This document shows, piece by piece, positions 1 to 9,169 of a stretch of DNA of 62,043 nt (position 1 is the first letter of the stretch; each line of letters starts with the position of its first letter). The DNA comes from an uncultured Bacilli bacterium. GTDB taxonomy: Bacteria; Bacillota_I; Bacilli_A; RF39; UBA660. A program made the position numbers and the translations under genes. The notes below the pieces were generated by a model, which worked only from the letters and a program-made list of their open reading frames with translations, made no database searches and was not told the DNA's origin. Location of the stretch: the NCBI GenBank assembly GCA_947628725.1, contig CANRAQ010000001.1, positions 1 to 62,043 of the forward strand. Direction: 5' to 3'.

Positions 1-77
1 CATCGATATGCCCTTTAGCGGATTTTTAGCCCCGCCTTCATAATAGACAAAATGACTAGAATAATGTGCCATCGATA
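1..77 (-). other. Structured 5' leader of a transcript leaving the window
   Basis: The RNA predicted from the promoter at 84-112 begins ATATCGAT, and the same eight bases recur about 70 nt later at positions 9-2. ATCGAT is self-complementary, so the two copies can close a compact RNA. Inside is a GC-rich hairpin (GCGG/CCGC, positions 17-20 and 32-35), conspicuous in this AT-rich DNA. This could be a riboswitch-like leader, a small RNA, or the edge of a repeat array. I do not recognise the class. Confidence 0.3.
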
Positions 78-83
78 TAAATG

Positions 84-112
84 ATTCTAGCATATTTACA
101 CTTTTTTGTCAA
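84..112 (-). promoter_or_regulatory. Strong sigma-A-type promoter firing leftward
   Basis: On the minus strand TTGACA and TAGAAT are separated by exactly 17 bp, and a TG lies one base upstream of the -10 (extended -10). Transcription should start near position 77 and run off the left edge. It sits downstream of the last gene of the polysaccharide operon and so opens a separate unit. Seen in the sequence; activity is inferred. Confidence 0.65.
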
Positions 113-194
113 ATTCTCAAAAAATCTATATTTTTTTAATATTTCACATTTACTTTTAATATATTCTATGATATATGGTGTATTTTATTCATTA

Positions 195-1934
195 CTAATT
201 ATCAACTATTTTTCTATCATTAATAATAGAATATATTATAACTATAGGAATGGATGCAGTAACACCAAACATATATCTATATTCTGCAAAAACTGGAGAA
301 GCTACCATCATAGTCAACCATAATGACCATAGAGGTATGTACGGTATTATATATTTTTTATCAAATTTCTTAATATATAATTTATATACAGTAGCAAACA
401 ATAGCATATAAAATTGTAATCCAATACTCCAAATAAATAAACTAAATGGTATTTTCCTAGATGTCAAATAATTAAAATTTTTAATTTTAATTATTGGCTT
501 AGACTCAACATTTTCATCAAATACTGCCTTACTTTCACCGGCCGTTGCCCAATAATTCACATTAGGATACCAATAACCTAAAGTAGAAGAAAAATATGAT
601 TCAAAATAGGTGGTTGGATGTTTAAGAAATATTGTAAACCAAACCTTGAAGAATTTTGATTTATTCTTGTTAAAAACTTCACTATTCATCTGTTCTTTTA
701 CTTTATCTGAAATTATAGGATTATAAACCTTGGAAATATATTCAGTATTAAATATACTATCTAAATATTTTTTTTCATCTGAAGAAATATCTTCTTTTTT
801 GGATAATACACGCGCTATTTGTTGTAAAGGTATTGAATATGCTTCACCTGTTGCAGATTTGCCTACCTTATAATAATCAAACACTGGGCCTTTAATTATA
901 AAGTATAATGATATTATAATAATAGAATATAATGCTATCTTTCCCCTATTAGAATTATCAAAAATAATTATTAATATGCTAGAAAAAATAAGTACATATA
1001 TTCCGTTATTTCTAAAAAATAGTAACATAATAATTGCTAAAGTCATTATTATTACATTTTTTAGTTTAAACTTATATTTATTCCATATATAATCTATAAG
1101 TAAAGTACATATAATTACTACTGATCCACTAAATAATATATCTCTCCATAAAGTGACACTATAATATCCGAATAATGGGTTAATTGCATAAATTATAAAT
1201 AAAAATATACAAATAATTTTATTTACACCTTTATTATATAAATATCTAATTGAAAACGAGAATATACATGATAATATAATCATTTGCATAATAGTATAAA
1301 ACATAACAGCAAGATTCATATTTTTAAATATTAACATACCAATATTAAAGAAAATACCAAAAAACCACGTAAATCCGAAAGTATGATGATCACTTAAAAT
1401 CACATGATTTACATTATGAATTATATAATATGAATCTAACGTCATAATAGCTGGAAAAAATCTTAAAAAATAAGGTAACCAACAAATAATCATCAATAAT
1501 GCAATTAAAAAACCATGAATTATTTTTAATTTTTTCATATTATTATCTTTTTTAATAATATTTACTTTAGATAATTTCAAAAATGAAAAGTAAATAATTC
1601 TTGTAAAAAATGGTATAAATCCCATAGTCATTATTATAATTTTAAGTATATTTTTAATATTTATAAAACTTATAACTGGATTATTTATATACCTATAAGT
1701 AATTGTACCAATTGATAATGTTAGTGAAATTATAATTGATAAAAACATTGAATACTTTTTAGTTCTACTATCACTAAATGTTCCATTTTTAATATAAAAA
1801 TATAATATTATAAAAAACAATAATACAATCATAAAATCATATGTTTCATATAATTTATTATAATAAATCATAATTGCAAAAAATGTTAATAATGAAAACA
1901 ATATACTTTTGAAATAAAGTCTTAATTTATTCAT
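195..1934 (-). CDS. DUF6020-family polytopic membrane protein (GT-C-like)
   Basis: A protein of about 579 residues with roughly a dozen hydrophobic helices. After the first membrane segments it has the charged loop 'FFPAIMTLDSYYIIHNV' with conserved Asp and His, as in DUF6020 and GT-C-type lipid-linked sugar transferases. An upstream in-frame ATG at 1955 exists, but GGAGGT at 1941-1946 is correctly spaced for the ATG at 1934. Last gene of the operon and a paralogue of its upstream neighbour. Probable role: adding a sugar from a polyprenyl carrier outside the membrane. The role is inferred from fold and context. Confidence 0.6.
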   Translation of the reverse strand: MNKLRLYFKSILFSLLTFFAIMIYYNKLYETYDFMIVLLFFIILYFYIKNGTFSDSRTKKYSMFLSIIISLTLSIGTITYRYINNPVISFINIKNILKIIIMTMGFIPFFTRIIYFSFLKLSKVNIIKKDNNMKKLKIIHGFLIALLMIICWLPYFLRFFPAIMTLDSYYIIHNVNHVILSDHHTFGFTWFFGIFFNIGMLIFKNMNLAVMFYTIMQMIILSCIFSFSIRYLYNKGVNKIICIFLFIIYAINPLFGYYSVTLWRDILFSGSVVIICTLLIDYIWNKYKFKLKNVIIMTLAIIMLLFFRNNGIYVLIFSSILIIIFDNSNRGKIALYSIIIISLYFIIKGPVFDYYKVGKSATGEAYSIPLQQIARVLSKKEDISSDEKKYLDSIFNTEYISKVYNPIISDKVKEQMNSEVFNKNKSKFFKVWFTIFLKHPTTYFESYFSSTLGYWYPNVNYWATAGESKAVFDENVESKPIIKIKNFNYLTSRKIPFSLFIWSIGLQFYMLLFATVYKLYIKKFDKKYIIPYIPLWSLWLTMMVASPVFAEYRYMFGVTASIPIVIIYSIINDRKIVDN

Positions 1935-1957
1935 ATTTTTACCTCCGATAATCATTA

Positions 1958-3571
1958 TTAATCTTTTTTAACTGCAACCACATATACAAAAAGTATTGGT
2001 AAAATTAAAACAAATGGATACATATATCTTAATGAAGAATTTACAGGTGTTGATGCCATTAAACTTAACCATACTGCAAATAATGTAATATTTGGGATCA
2101 AAAATTTACTTTGTTTTTTTGTTATCAATATTAGCATTAATAACATGAAAATCCAAAAACATGTTCCTTCATTTAAAAAGTTTGTATATTTATAATAAAA
2201 ATTTTCTAAATTATTTTGAATATTATTTGGTAATATATTATCATATCTTATATTATATTTACTTTTAACTTTTTCAATAAATTCACCCTGTTTATCTGTA
2301 ATTACATCATCATAAAACATATTTGTAGTGTTTGATGTAGGCATTATATTCCAATAGCAATAAGTTTGTAACATGTAACTTTCAACATAAGTTCTAAAAT
2401 TTTTAGGCATAACTGTAAGCCATGTTTTAATAAATTTAGATTTAGTAACTTGTAAGTAATCCCTGTTAAAATTTGAGTCCCATTTAATACTATCTACAAC
2501 ACCACTATTATATTTATCTTTTATTTCATCTAATGGCATTAAAGAGTTTATATATTCTTTTTCTTGTTTATTTAAAACACCATCTTCAAATACAGTTGCG
2601 GATAGTTGTTGAATAGGAATTGCCACATTCTCTTGAAATCTATGTTCTACACCATACTTAACTTCAAATACCTTACATATAAGAAAATTAAATAATATAG
2701 GTATTAAAAATATTAAAATAAACACTTTTTTGTATTCTTTATGATATCTAATTAGTATAACAAGTGTAGTCAATATATAAACTACAAATGCATTACTTCT
2801 TGTTAAATATAATGCTACTGAAATAGCTATATATAAAATTATAAATTTCTTATTTGTTAAAAGTTTACCATCTGATTCTACTAACTTAATCAATAATAAA
2901 AATAAGTATAATATCAATATAGAAAACATAACATCTTTAATTGCAAATATTGAATATGATGCATATATAGGTAAAATTGAATAAATCAATGTCAAAATTA
3001 CTATCCATACTTTTGATACTTTTCTTTTTGATAGGAAGCATATAGCAAAAGAAATACTACATGCCATAACGATCATTTGAAATATGCTAAATAAAGCCCA
3101 TCCTATAATAGAACTATTTAATATTTTTTGACCTATTATTACAATAAATGTATATAGTAAAAAATTGTGTCCTATGGGATGCCCAGATGTTGCATAAATT
3201 GGTGATTCTATTTGAGTAAAAGTATCCCACATGCCTCCACCTGGAAAGAATGTAATTAAGCATATTGACCAAATCAAAAGCATTGATATAAGTGAAATAA
3301 AAAATATCTTCTTAATACTTTTATTAGAATACTCTTTACTCTCTTTTTCTAAACAATTAGAAAATTTAATTAAAAGTTTTATAATTATAAATACTATAAT
3401 AAAAATAATAACAAATATTAATAATGATTTTAAAATATTAATATCTTTTAAAAAACCTAATTTTTTATTATTGTTTGTTATTAAATTTTGAAAATACAAT
3501 GCTACTGTTAACAATAATGAAAATACTATAACTTTTAAATCTTTTTTTAAATAAAGCCCAATTTTTTTCAT
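1958..3571 (-). CDS. DUF6020-family polytopic membrane protein, second copy
   Basis: About 537 residues, multispanning, with the loop 'FFPGGGMWDTFTQIESP' after the first helices and a His-rich 'SGHPIGHNF' that parallels the following gene. The start at 3571 has a GGAG at good distance, inside the last codons of the preceding small transporter gene. The longer frame would begin with TTG and contain that ribosome-binding site. Stops 24 bp before the second copy starts. Two adjacent divergent paralogues suggest two successive lipid-linked sugar transfers, or a heteromer. Function inferred. Confidence 0.6.
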   Translation of the reverse strand: MKKIGLYLKKDLKVIVFSLLLTVALYFQNLITNNNKKLGFLKDINILKSLLIFVIIFIIVFIIIKLLIKFSNCLEKESKEYSNKSIKKIFFISLISMLLIWSICLITFFPGGGMWDTFTQIESPIYATSGHPIGHNFLLYTFIVIIGQKILNSSIIGWALFSIFQMIVMACSISFAICFLSKRKVSKVWIVILTLIYSILPIYASYSIFAIKDVMFSILILYLFLLLIKLVESDGKLLTNKKFIILYIAISVALYLTRSNAFVVYILTTLVILIRYHKEYKKVFILIFLIPILFNFLICKVFEVKYGVEHRFQENVAIPIQQLSATVFEDGVLNKQEKEYINSLMPLDEIKDKYNSGVVDSIKWDSNFNRDYLQVTKSKFIKTWLTVMPKNFRTYVESYMLQTYCYWNIMPTSNTTNMFYDDVITDKQGEFIEKVKSKYNIRYDNILPNNIQNNLENFYYKYTNFLNEGTCFWIFMLLMLILITKKQSKFLIPNITLFAVWLSLMASTPVNSSLRYMYPFVLILPILFVYVVAVKKD

Positions 3572-3575
3572 ATAA

Positions 3576-3926
3576 TTAATCTCCAATACTCATCAAACTA
3601 ACGCCAATTATAATTATTAGCATACCTATTACATGCGTCAATGTAATACTTTCTTTTAAGAATACACATGAACCAAATAGTACTACTATATTGACAAGTG
3701 CAATAGAAAGTGGATATACGAAAGATAATTTACTATAACTAACTATGTATAACCATAAAAGAAAACTAATTCCATAACATAGAACACCTATTATCATTTT
3801 TATTGACAATGATATTTTAAATCCCAATAGATTTAATGCAAAAGTTGTATTTCCAGATCCAAGTTTAAATAAAATTAAACCAGCAGATGAAAATAAAACA
3901 TATATTAAAAATGTAAATATTTTCAT
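3576..3926 (-). CDS. SMR/EamA-like four-helix transporter
   Basis: A 116-residue protein with four hydrophobic helices, the size and layout of the small multidrug resistance/EamA superfamily. This includes ArnE/ArnF-like flippases of undecaprenyl-phosphate sugars. The last helix begins after 'LKESITLTHVIG', a typical SMR-type hinge. It lies between a DPM-like glycosyltransferase and DUF2304 on one side and two GT-C-like proteins on the other. That is the position expected of a flippase for a polyprenyl-phosphate-sugar. Drug export is possible but less likely in this context. Confidence 0.6.
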   Translation of the reverse strand: MKIFTFLIYVLFSSAGLILFKLGSGNTTFALNLLGFKISLSIKMIIGVLCYGISFLLWLYIVSYSKLSFVYPLSIALVNIVVLFGSCVFLKESITLTHVIGMLIIIIGVSLMSIGD

Positions 3927-3941
3927 AATTTCATCCCTTTC

Positions 3942-4280
3942 CTATTTCGTTTTTTCCTTTTTCAATATAGAAATTTCCTGTACTAAAGTTTTAATTTGAT
4001 CATTTTGTTTAGAAATTCTTATACTTAACAGTAATGAAACATAAAATAGAAAGAAGATAAATAGAATTAAAATCATATTTGATGCAGCTTCAAATCCGAA
4101 AAAATCAGATATATAGAAGATAAATTTAGGAAATAATATTCCAAATTCCATAATTAATGTAAAAAATATCCACAATATTCCAAATCTAATTGATAACTTT
4201 TTTCTTCTAATTCTTTTAATTATAAAATATATTTGTATAAATATTATTATAGTCAAAAACAATTGTAATCTGTTATTCAT
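3942..4280 (-). CDS. DUF2304 small membrane protein
   Basis: A 112-residue protein with three hydrophobic helices, an Arg/Lys-rich loop ('IKRIRRKKLSIRFGILW') and a C-terminal charged coiled segment. This is the standard DUF2304 arrangement. Its ATG overlaps the TGA of the upstream glycosyltransferase gene (ATGA), implying translational coupling. DUF2304 proteins commonly sit beside polyprenyl-phosphate glycosyltransferases. The exact function is unknown; an accessory or anchoring role is inferred. Confidence 0.7.
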   Translation of the reverse strand: MNNRLQLFLTIIIFIQIYFIIKRIRRKKLSIRFGILWIFFTLIMEFGILFPKFIFYISDFFGFEAASNMILILFIFFLFYVSLLLSIRISKQNDQIKTLVQEISILKKEKTK

Positions 4281-4987
4281 AGTCTACCTCTTTCTAATTT
4301 AGTAAATATTATAGATAAACATACACTTATCATATAATATATGTTTTTATGTAAATATATAGATGAATGACCATATTTTCTTTCTCTCATATTTACAGGT
4401 ATTTCATCAACTTTTAATCCGTTTAAAAGCAACACTACGACTGATTCAGGTTCAGGATATTCTTGTGGGTAATATTTTGAAAATATTTCTATTACTTTTC
4501 TATTCCCTGCTCTAAATCCACTAGTCGTATCATATATTTTTTTCTTAGTAGTAAATTTGATAATTGATGAAATTATTTTAATTCCTAATTGTCTAGATTT
4601 AGTTGAAGTAAAATTGCTTAATTTTTTTATAAATCTTGAACCAATAACAAAATCATTACCACTTTCTATACTTTTAATTAAATCTTCTATATAATTTTCA
4701 TCGTGTTGGCCATCACCATCAAATTGTATTGCTATATCATAATTATTTTCCAAAGCATATTTATAACCTGTTTGAACGGCACCACCGATACCTAAATTCT
4801 CAATTAAATTAATTACGTTAAATTTATTATCATTACATACTTTTAGTGTATTATCTGTGCTCCCATCATTTATCACGACATAGTCTATATTATATTTTGA
4901 TTTTTTTATAACCTTTTTTAAATTATCAACTGTGTTTTTTATATTTAATTCTTCATTATATGCTGGAATTATTACTAATACTTTCAT
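4277..4987 (-). CDS. GT2 glycosyltransferase, polyprenyl-phosphate sugar synthase type
   Basis: A 236-residue soluble GT-A enzyme. It begins 'MKVLVIIPAYNEE', carries 'VINDGSTDNT' near residue 40 and 'QFDGDGQHD' near residue 90 (the metal-binding DXD region), then 'VIGSRF'. This is the dolichol-phosphate-mannose synthase/GtrB pattern without the C-terminal membrane anchors. It should transfer a sugar from a nucleotide donor to undecaprenyl phosphate on the cytoplasmic face. GGAGG precedes the ATG. With DUF2304, the SMR-like protein and the DUF6020 proteins it forms a Gtr-like side-chain decoration module (inference). Confidence 0.8.
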   Translation of the reverse strand: MKVLVIIPAYNEELNIKNTVDNLKKVIKKSKYNIDYVVINDGSTDNTLKVCNDNKFNVINLIENLGIGGAVQTGYKYALENNYDIAIQFDGDGQHDENYIEDLIKSIESGNDFVIGSRFIKKLSNFTSTKSRQLGIKIISSIIKFTTKKKIYDTTSGFRAGNRKVIEIFSKYYPQEYPEPESVVVLLLNGLKVDEIPVNMRERKYGHSSIYLHKNIYYMISVCLSIIFTKLERGRL

Positions 4988-4995
4988 AAATCCTC

Positions 4996-5481
4996 CTACT
5001 TCTTACTATCTATTTCTTTTTCAATCAACTTAATAAAGTTTTCAGTATTACTTTTATATTTTTTAGGTTTAAATTTCTTTGACTCTTTTATTACATCCCC
5101 AAGTTTATCAAAATCGTCTAATTTTAATATATAACCATTTTCACTAAAATTTTCAATTATTTGAAGTTGATGATCATTTGTGTGTTCTCCATACTTTTCT
5201 AAGCGTGCAGCAGCTATTACTTTTTTATTATTTTTTAGTCCCGCTATTATAGAACCAACACCGCCATGAGTTATCAATAAATCACATTTTTCAATTAATT
5301 CATCAAACTTATCCATAGGTATTAAATCGAAAATTTCCATATCATCAGATTTAAAATCTGCTGATGACCCTGCTTGTACTACGACTTTCTCTTTTATAAC
5401 TTTAAGATCTATTTGCTTTTGTACCGCTTCAAGTAATCTATAAAATTTTTTATCCTGAGTTCCAAGTGTTATCAAAATCAT
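4996..5481 (-). CDS. Alg13/PssE-like glycosyltransferase subunit (GT28 C-terminal domain)
   Basis: A 161-residue protein starting 'MILITLGTQDKKFYRLLEAV' with 'THGGVGSIIAGL' near residue 75, the UDP-sugar-binding signature of the GT28 C-terminal half. Bacterial relatives (PssE/EpsF type) act as a pair with a membrane Alg14-like partner (PssD). No such partner is visible on either side: the neighbours are the Wzy-GT4 fusion and the DPM-like enzyme. Either the partner lies outside the window or another membrane protein replaces it. Confidence 0.75.
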   Translation of the reverse strand: MILITLGTQDKKFYRLLEAVQKQIDLKVIKEKVVVQAGSSADFKSDDMEIFDLIPMDKFDELIEKCDLLITHGGVGSIIAGLKNNKKVIAAARLEKYGEHTNDHQLQIIENFSENGYILKLDDFDKLGDVIKESKKFKPKKYKSNTENFIKLIEKEIDSKK

Positions 5482-5495
5482 AGAAAACTAACCTC

Positions 5496-8072
5496 CTACA
5501 AACTTTTATTTGATAAAACATTAATCCATATTTTTAATATACTTTCTTTAGAAAATTCTTGAGATTTTTTTATTGCATCTTTTTTCATCTTTTCCCTAAT
5601 TTTTAAATTACTCATATATTTTTCTAATGTGTCAACATATTTATCTTCATTCCTATCTTTTATTATATATCCATTTACACCATCATCAATTATATCACAT
5701 ACTCCACTTTCAGTTTCATATGCAATACAAGGTACACCATAACTCATTGCTTCAATAAGTACCATAGGTAAGCCTTCCGTAATTGATGTCATAGCAAATA
5801 TACTTGAATTAAGCATATATTCTTCGATTTCATCATGATTCATATATCCCAATAATAATACTTTTTCTTCTAATTTTTTTTCTTTAATCAAACTAGATAA
5901 ATTATTAAATTCATCTCCATCGCCTATTATAAACAATTTAGAGTCTTTAATATTTGCTTTATCATATATTCCAATTAATTCATTTAATCTTTTTCCAGTA
6001 TGAAGTCTACCTACACTTATTATATTTTTATTTTTAACATCAGATTTTTTATTAGGATCTACTGTAAACATATTTGGAACTAATATAACTTTAGTATGAT
6101 TATTTTTTGATAAAAATTTCTCATAATCATTTTTCAATGTTGTCGTAAGAGCAAATAGATAATCAATATTATAATAATTATTTTTTATTGTATTAATATA
6201 TTTTTTATCATTATTATGATGTTTATGCTCTTGAGCAATTTTTATTTTATAATTAGCGCCATAACTACTTAAAAGTTTACTAAATTCCATTCTAGTAGAA
6301 ATAATTGCATCACTTTTATTATTAATTATTTCTTTAATTATTAAATATTTTTTCTTAAATAAAATATTTATTGATTTTATAACTTCACCAAATAGCGATA
6401 TGAATTTTTTATCTTTAATACATTGTTTTAATTCATCTCTATTAGGTTCACCGTTATACAAAAATTTTACTTTTATTTTTTTATCTAACTCATTTAACCT
6501 ACTATTATTTAATTTATAAAATGAAACTATTTCAACATTATATTTTTTAGATAATGCATTTGCAGTATTTATTGTAGATGTCTCTATTCCACCATATCCT
6601 AAATGTAAAGCTAAAAATGTTAAATTTTTTACTTTATCACTTTTCTTATAACTTTCATTTAATCTTAATTTTATTATAAGTAATATTATTAATAAAACTA
6701 AAAATATTGAAAAATTAGTATATATATATGTGTATCCTGAAAGTATACTTATTGAAAAGAATATTCCAAGACCCATATAAAGCAAATATGTTTCTAAGTC
6801 ATTAGTTTTAAAATTTTTAATTATATATATAGTAGCTTTAATAAATGTAAGTATTGGAATAATTAACATACATATAAATCCAAATATTCCATAATTAAAT
6901 AAGGCCATGAAGAAATCACTTTCTTCAGATAATGTATTTTCTTGAATTAAAAAGCCTATACCAAATAATTTATATTCTATATCTGATATATTAAATTTGT
7001 ACTTAGAATAATAAAATTGCCTTTTTCTATTTTCAGATGGATGAATTTTACCTTTCTTATATAATTTAGTTAAATAATTTGTAGATAAATTGTTCCATTT
7101 TTTATATAATTTTAATTCAGTTACATTACCTTTATTATTTTTAATTAATTCATCTATTTTTTCTATATTCAAACTTCCATCTACTAATTTCATATTATAG
7201 CCATCTAAAGTTGTGTTTTTATTAGAATTATTTATTTGTACATTAGTATAAACAGGAGTGTATTTATATAAAACCACCATGCTTATTGCACATACACTTA
7301 CAAATACTAAATTAAATATATTATTTTTAAATATTTTCGAATAAAACATTAAAAATATTGATATTATTATATATATTATCAAAGATACTAATACAATCAA
7401 ATAAGGTGTTCTAGTTCCAAGAATCATTATAGTAATTATTATAGGAGTTAATGATAATATCTTTTTATACCAACTATTTCTTGGCTTTAATATTGTATAA
7501 AGAAGTATTGGAAACATTATTGAAATAGCATGTCCAAGTATTTGTCCTGAATCATACCATCCTTTAAATCCTTTTTTAAACTTGTCAGCATATTCGTATG
7601 TCATACCAGATGTACCAGTTATAACTGAAAGCAATAATAATCCAGTATAAATTATAAAAGTTATTAAAACAGTTTTTTTAATATTATCAAACATTTCTTT
7701 TTTATCTTCGTAGTGCTTATACAATACATAATATATTATAAATATAGCAATCATATATATAATGTTAATTAAAAATCTAAATTCATGCATTATAACATTA
7801 TTACTTATATATAATCTATATAGTATCATATAATGTCCTAGCATAAATATTAAAAATAAGAATGCATAAATAAACCATCTTTTCTTATTATTTTCATATT
7901 TGAAAAACATATATAATGCGACTATAAAAATAAATAATGGTTTTACAAATGTAGATATTTGAATTTTTAATATACCATCTAAATATAAATTAGATAAAAT
8001 ATCAAATAATGGTTGCAATATCACATATATTGACATCAATTTTAAAATATTTCGTTGTTCATTTTTGCTCAC
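5496..8072 (-). CDS. O-antigen polymerase/ligase-like membrane domain fused to a GT4 glycosyltransferase
   Basis: An 858-residue two-part protein. Residues about 1-475 form a polytopic membrane domain with a long extracytoplasmic loop (about 260-365), as in Wzy/WaaL proteins. Residues about 485-858 are a GT4 GT-B enzyme with 'LHLGYGGIETSTINTA' at its start and the E-x7-E donor site in 'EGLPMVLIEAMSYGVPC'. The start codon is GTG (GTGAGC). The two activities are normally encoded separately. Fusion would place a cytoplasmic transferase on the polymerase that handles its product. There is no sign of a stop or frameshift at the junction. Confidence 0.75.
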   Translation of the reverse strand: MSKNEQRNILKLMSIYVILQPLFDILSNLYLDGILKIQISTFVKPLFIFIVALYMFFKYENNKKRWFIYAFLFLIFMLGHYMILYRLYISNNVIMHEFRFLINIIYMIAIFIIYYVLYKHYEDKKEMFDNIKKTVLITFIIYTGLLLLSVITGTSGMTYEYADKFKKGFKGWYDSGQILGHAISIMFPILLYTILKPRNSWYKKILSLTPIIITIMILGTRTPYLIVLVSLIIYIIISIFLMFYSKIFKNNIFNLVFVSVCAISMVVLYKYTPVYTNVQINNSNKNTTLDGYNMKLVDGSLNIEKIDELIKNNKGNVTELKLYKKWNNLSTNYLTKLYKKGKIHPSENRKRQFYYSKYKFNISDIEYKLFGIGFLIQENTLSEESDFFMALFNYGIFGFICMLIIPILTFIKATIYIIKNFKTNDLETYLLYMGLGIFFSISILSGYTYIYTNFSIFLVLLIILLIIKLRLNESYKKSDKVKNLTFLALHLGYGGIETSTINTANALSKKYNVEIVSFYKLNNSRLNELDKKIKVKFLYNGEPNRDELKQCIKDKKFISLFGEVIKSINILFKKKYLIIKEIINNKSDAIISTRMEFSKLLSSYGANYKIKIAQEHKHHNNDKKYINTIKNNYYNIDYLFALTTTLKNDYEKFLSKNNHTKVILVPNMFTVDPNKKSDVKNKNIISVGRLHTGKRLNELIGIYDKANIKDSKLFIIGDGDEFNNLSSLIKEKKLEEKVLLLGYMNHDEIEEYMLNSSIFAMTSITEGLPMVLIEAMSYGVPCIAYETESGVCDIIDDGVNGYIIKDRNEDKYVDTLEKYMSNLKIREKMKKDAIKKSQEFSKESILKIWINVLSNKSL

Positions 8073-8091
8073 TTTATCACATCCTAAAATA

Positions 8092-9165
8092 TTATTTGAG
8101 TAGTTCTAATGTTTTTTTCATTATTTCTTCATTATCACCTTTATAATTTTTCATATTATTATCTAAATCTTTAAAAGAAACTTTACCATCTAGTATATCT
8201 TTCATCATATATTTTAAAGATTCATCATCGTTTTTTACAATTATTCCATATTTTCCATCTTCAAGTATTTCTCTTGGACCTACTATATCTGTTGTTAATA
8301 CTTTTGTTTTTAATAATAAAGCTTCCTTTATTACTATACCATACCCTTCCATATAACTTGAAAGAACAAAAAAATCTGCTGCTTTTATATATGGATATGG
8401 GTTAGTTTTAAGTCCTAACATTTCTACTTTATCTTCTACATCATACTCATGTACCATATTTTTTATTTTTTCAAAATTTGGGCCATCACCAACAAGTTGA
8501 ATTTTAAAATTATAACCCAAATCCTTTAAATATTTTGCTGCCATAACTAACCTATCCTGTCGTTTTTGATCACGCATTTTAGCAACATTTACAAAAGTAA
8601 AAACATCGTTCTTAACTTCAAACTCTTTTGACTTTTCTAATATTTCATTTTCATTTATAAAATTATATATTACTTCTACCTTATTTTCTGGAATACTATA
8701 TTTATCACAAAAAATAGTTTTTGCTTCTTTTGATACACATATTACCTTATCTAATTTTGAATATGTATTTTTTATCTCTTTTTCGCCAATACCTATATCA
8801 AATTTTGATACATCGTTATGGATCCATCCATATTTTTTTATTTTTTTATTTATATCTGCAACCCAAGTACCACATCTACCTTCCATATAACCTAAGGCAG
8901 CATAATAGTCTTTTTTATTTGCAATTTTATTTATAACTTTTCTTCTATAAAAAGGTATATATCTAAATAAAGCATATGAAAATATGTTTTTCTTTAATCT
9001 ATATACATTTACATTCTTTGGAACAAAATCCATTAATGATCCAACTGGCTCTAATAAATACAAATCTATTTCAAAATTTTTATTTAAATAATTGAGTGTA
9101 TCTGTTAAGGCTTTTTCTGCTCCACCCATATCCATAGTATAACCAAATATTAATATCTTTTTCAT
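8092..9165 (-). CDS. GT4 family glycosyltransferase
   Basis: A 357-residue soluble GT-B enzyme. The N-terminal 'GYTMDMGGAEKALTDTLNYL' is the acceptor-side GGAE loop. 'NVAKMRDQKRQDRLVMAA' opens the donor domain. The E-x7-E site lies in 'SSYMEGYGIVIKEALLLKTK'. It has the full length of the family. It lies in the operon 5 bp after the preceding GT2 stop, with GAGGATG as ribosome-binding site. Donor and acceptor sugars cannot be read from the sequence. Expected to act on lipid-linked repeat-unit intermediates at the inner membrane face. Confidence 0.8.
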   Translation of the reverse strand: MKKILIFGYTMDMGGAEKALTDTLNYLNKNFEIDLYLLEPVGSLMDFVPKNVNVYRLKKNIFSYALFRYIPFYRRKVINKIANKKDYYAALGYMEGRCGTWVADINKKIKKYGWIHNDVSKFDIGIGEKEIKNTYSKLDKVICVSKEAKTIFCDKYSIPENKVEVIYNFINENEILEKSKEFEVKNDVFTFVNVAKMRDQKRQDRLVMAAKYLKDLGYNFKIQLVGDGPNFEKIKNMVHEYDVEDKVEMLGLKTNPYPYIKAADFFVLSSYMEGYGIVIKEALLLKTKVLTTDIVGPREILEDGKYGIIVKNDDESLKYMMKDILDGKVSFKDLDNNMKNYKGDNEEIMKKTLELLK

Positions 9166-9169
9166 ACAA

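Noticed and set aside
1..90. Possible end of a CRISPR array (CATCGATAT repeated 69 bp apart with a GC-rich 'spacer' between)
   Set aside because: Only 9 bp repeat and part of that is an ATCGAT palindrome; no third unit and no cas gene is visible. The promoter plus structured-leader reading explains more.
113..194. Terminator for the polysaccharide operon (AAAAAAT/ATTTTTT near 115-142)
   Set aside because: The only hairpin is A-T pairs, and similar pairings occur by chance everywhere in DNA this AT-rich.
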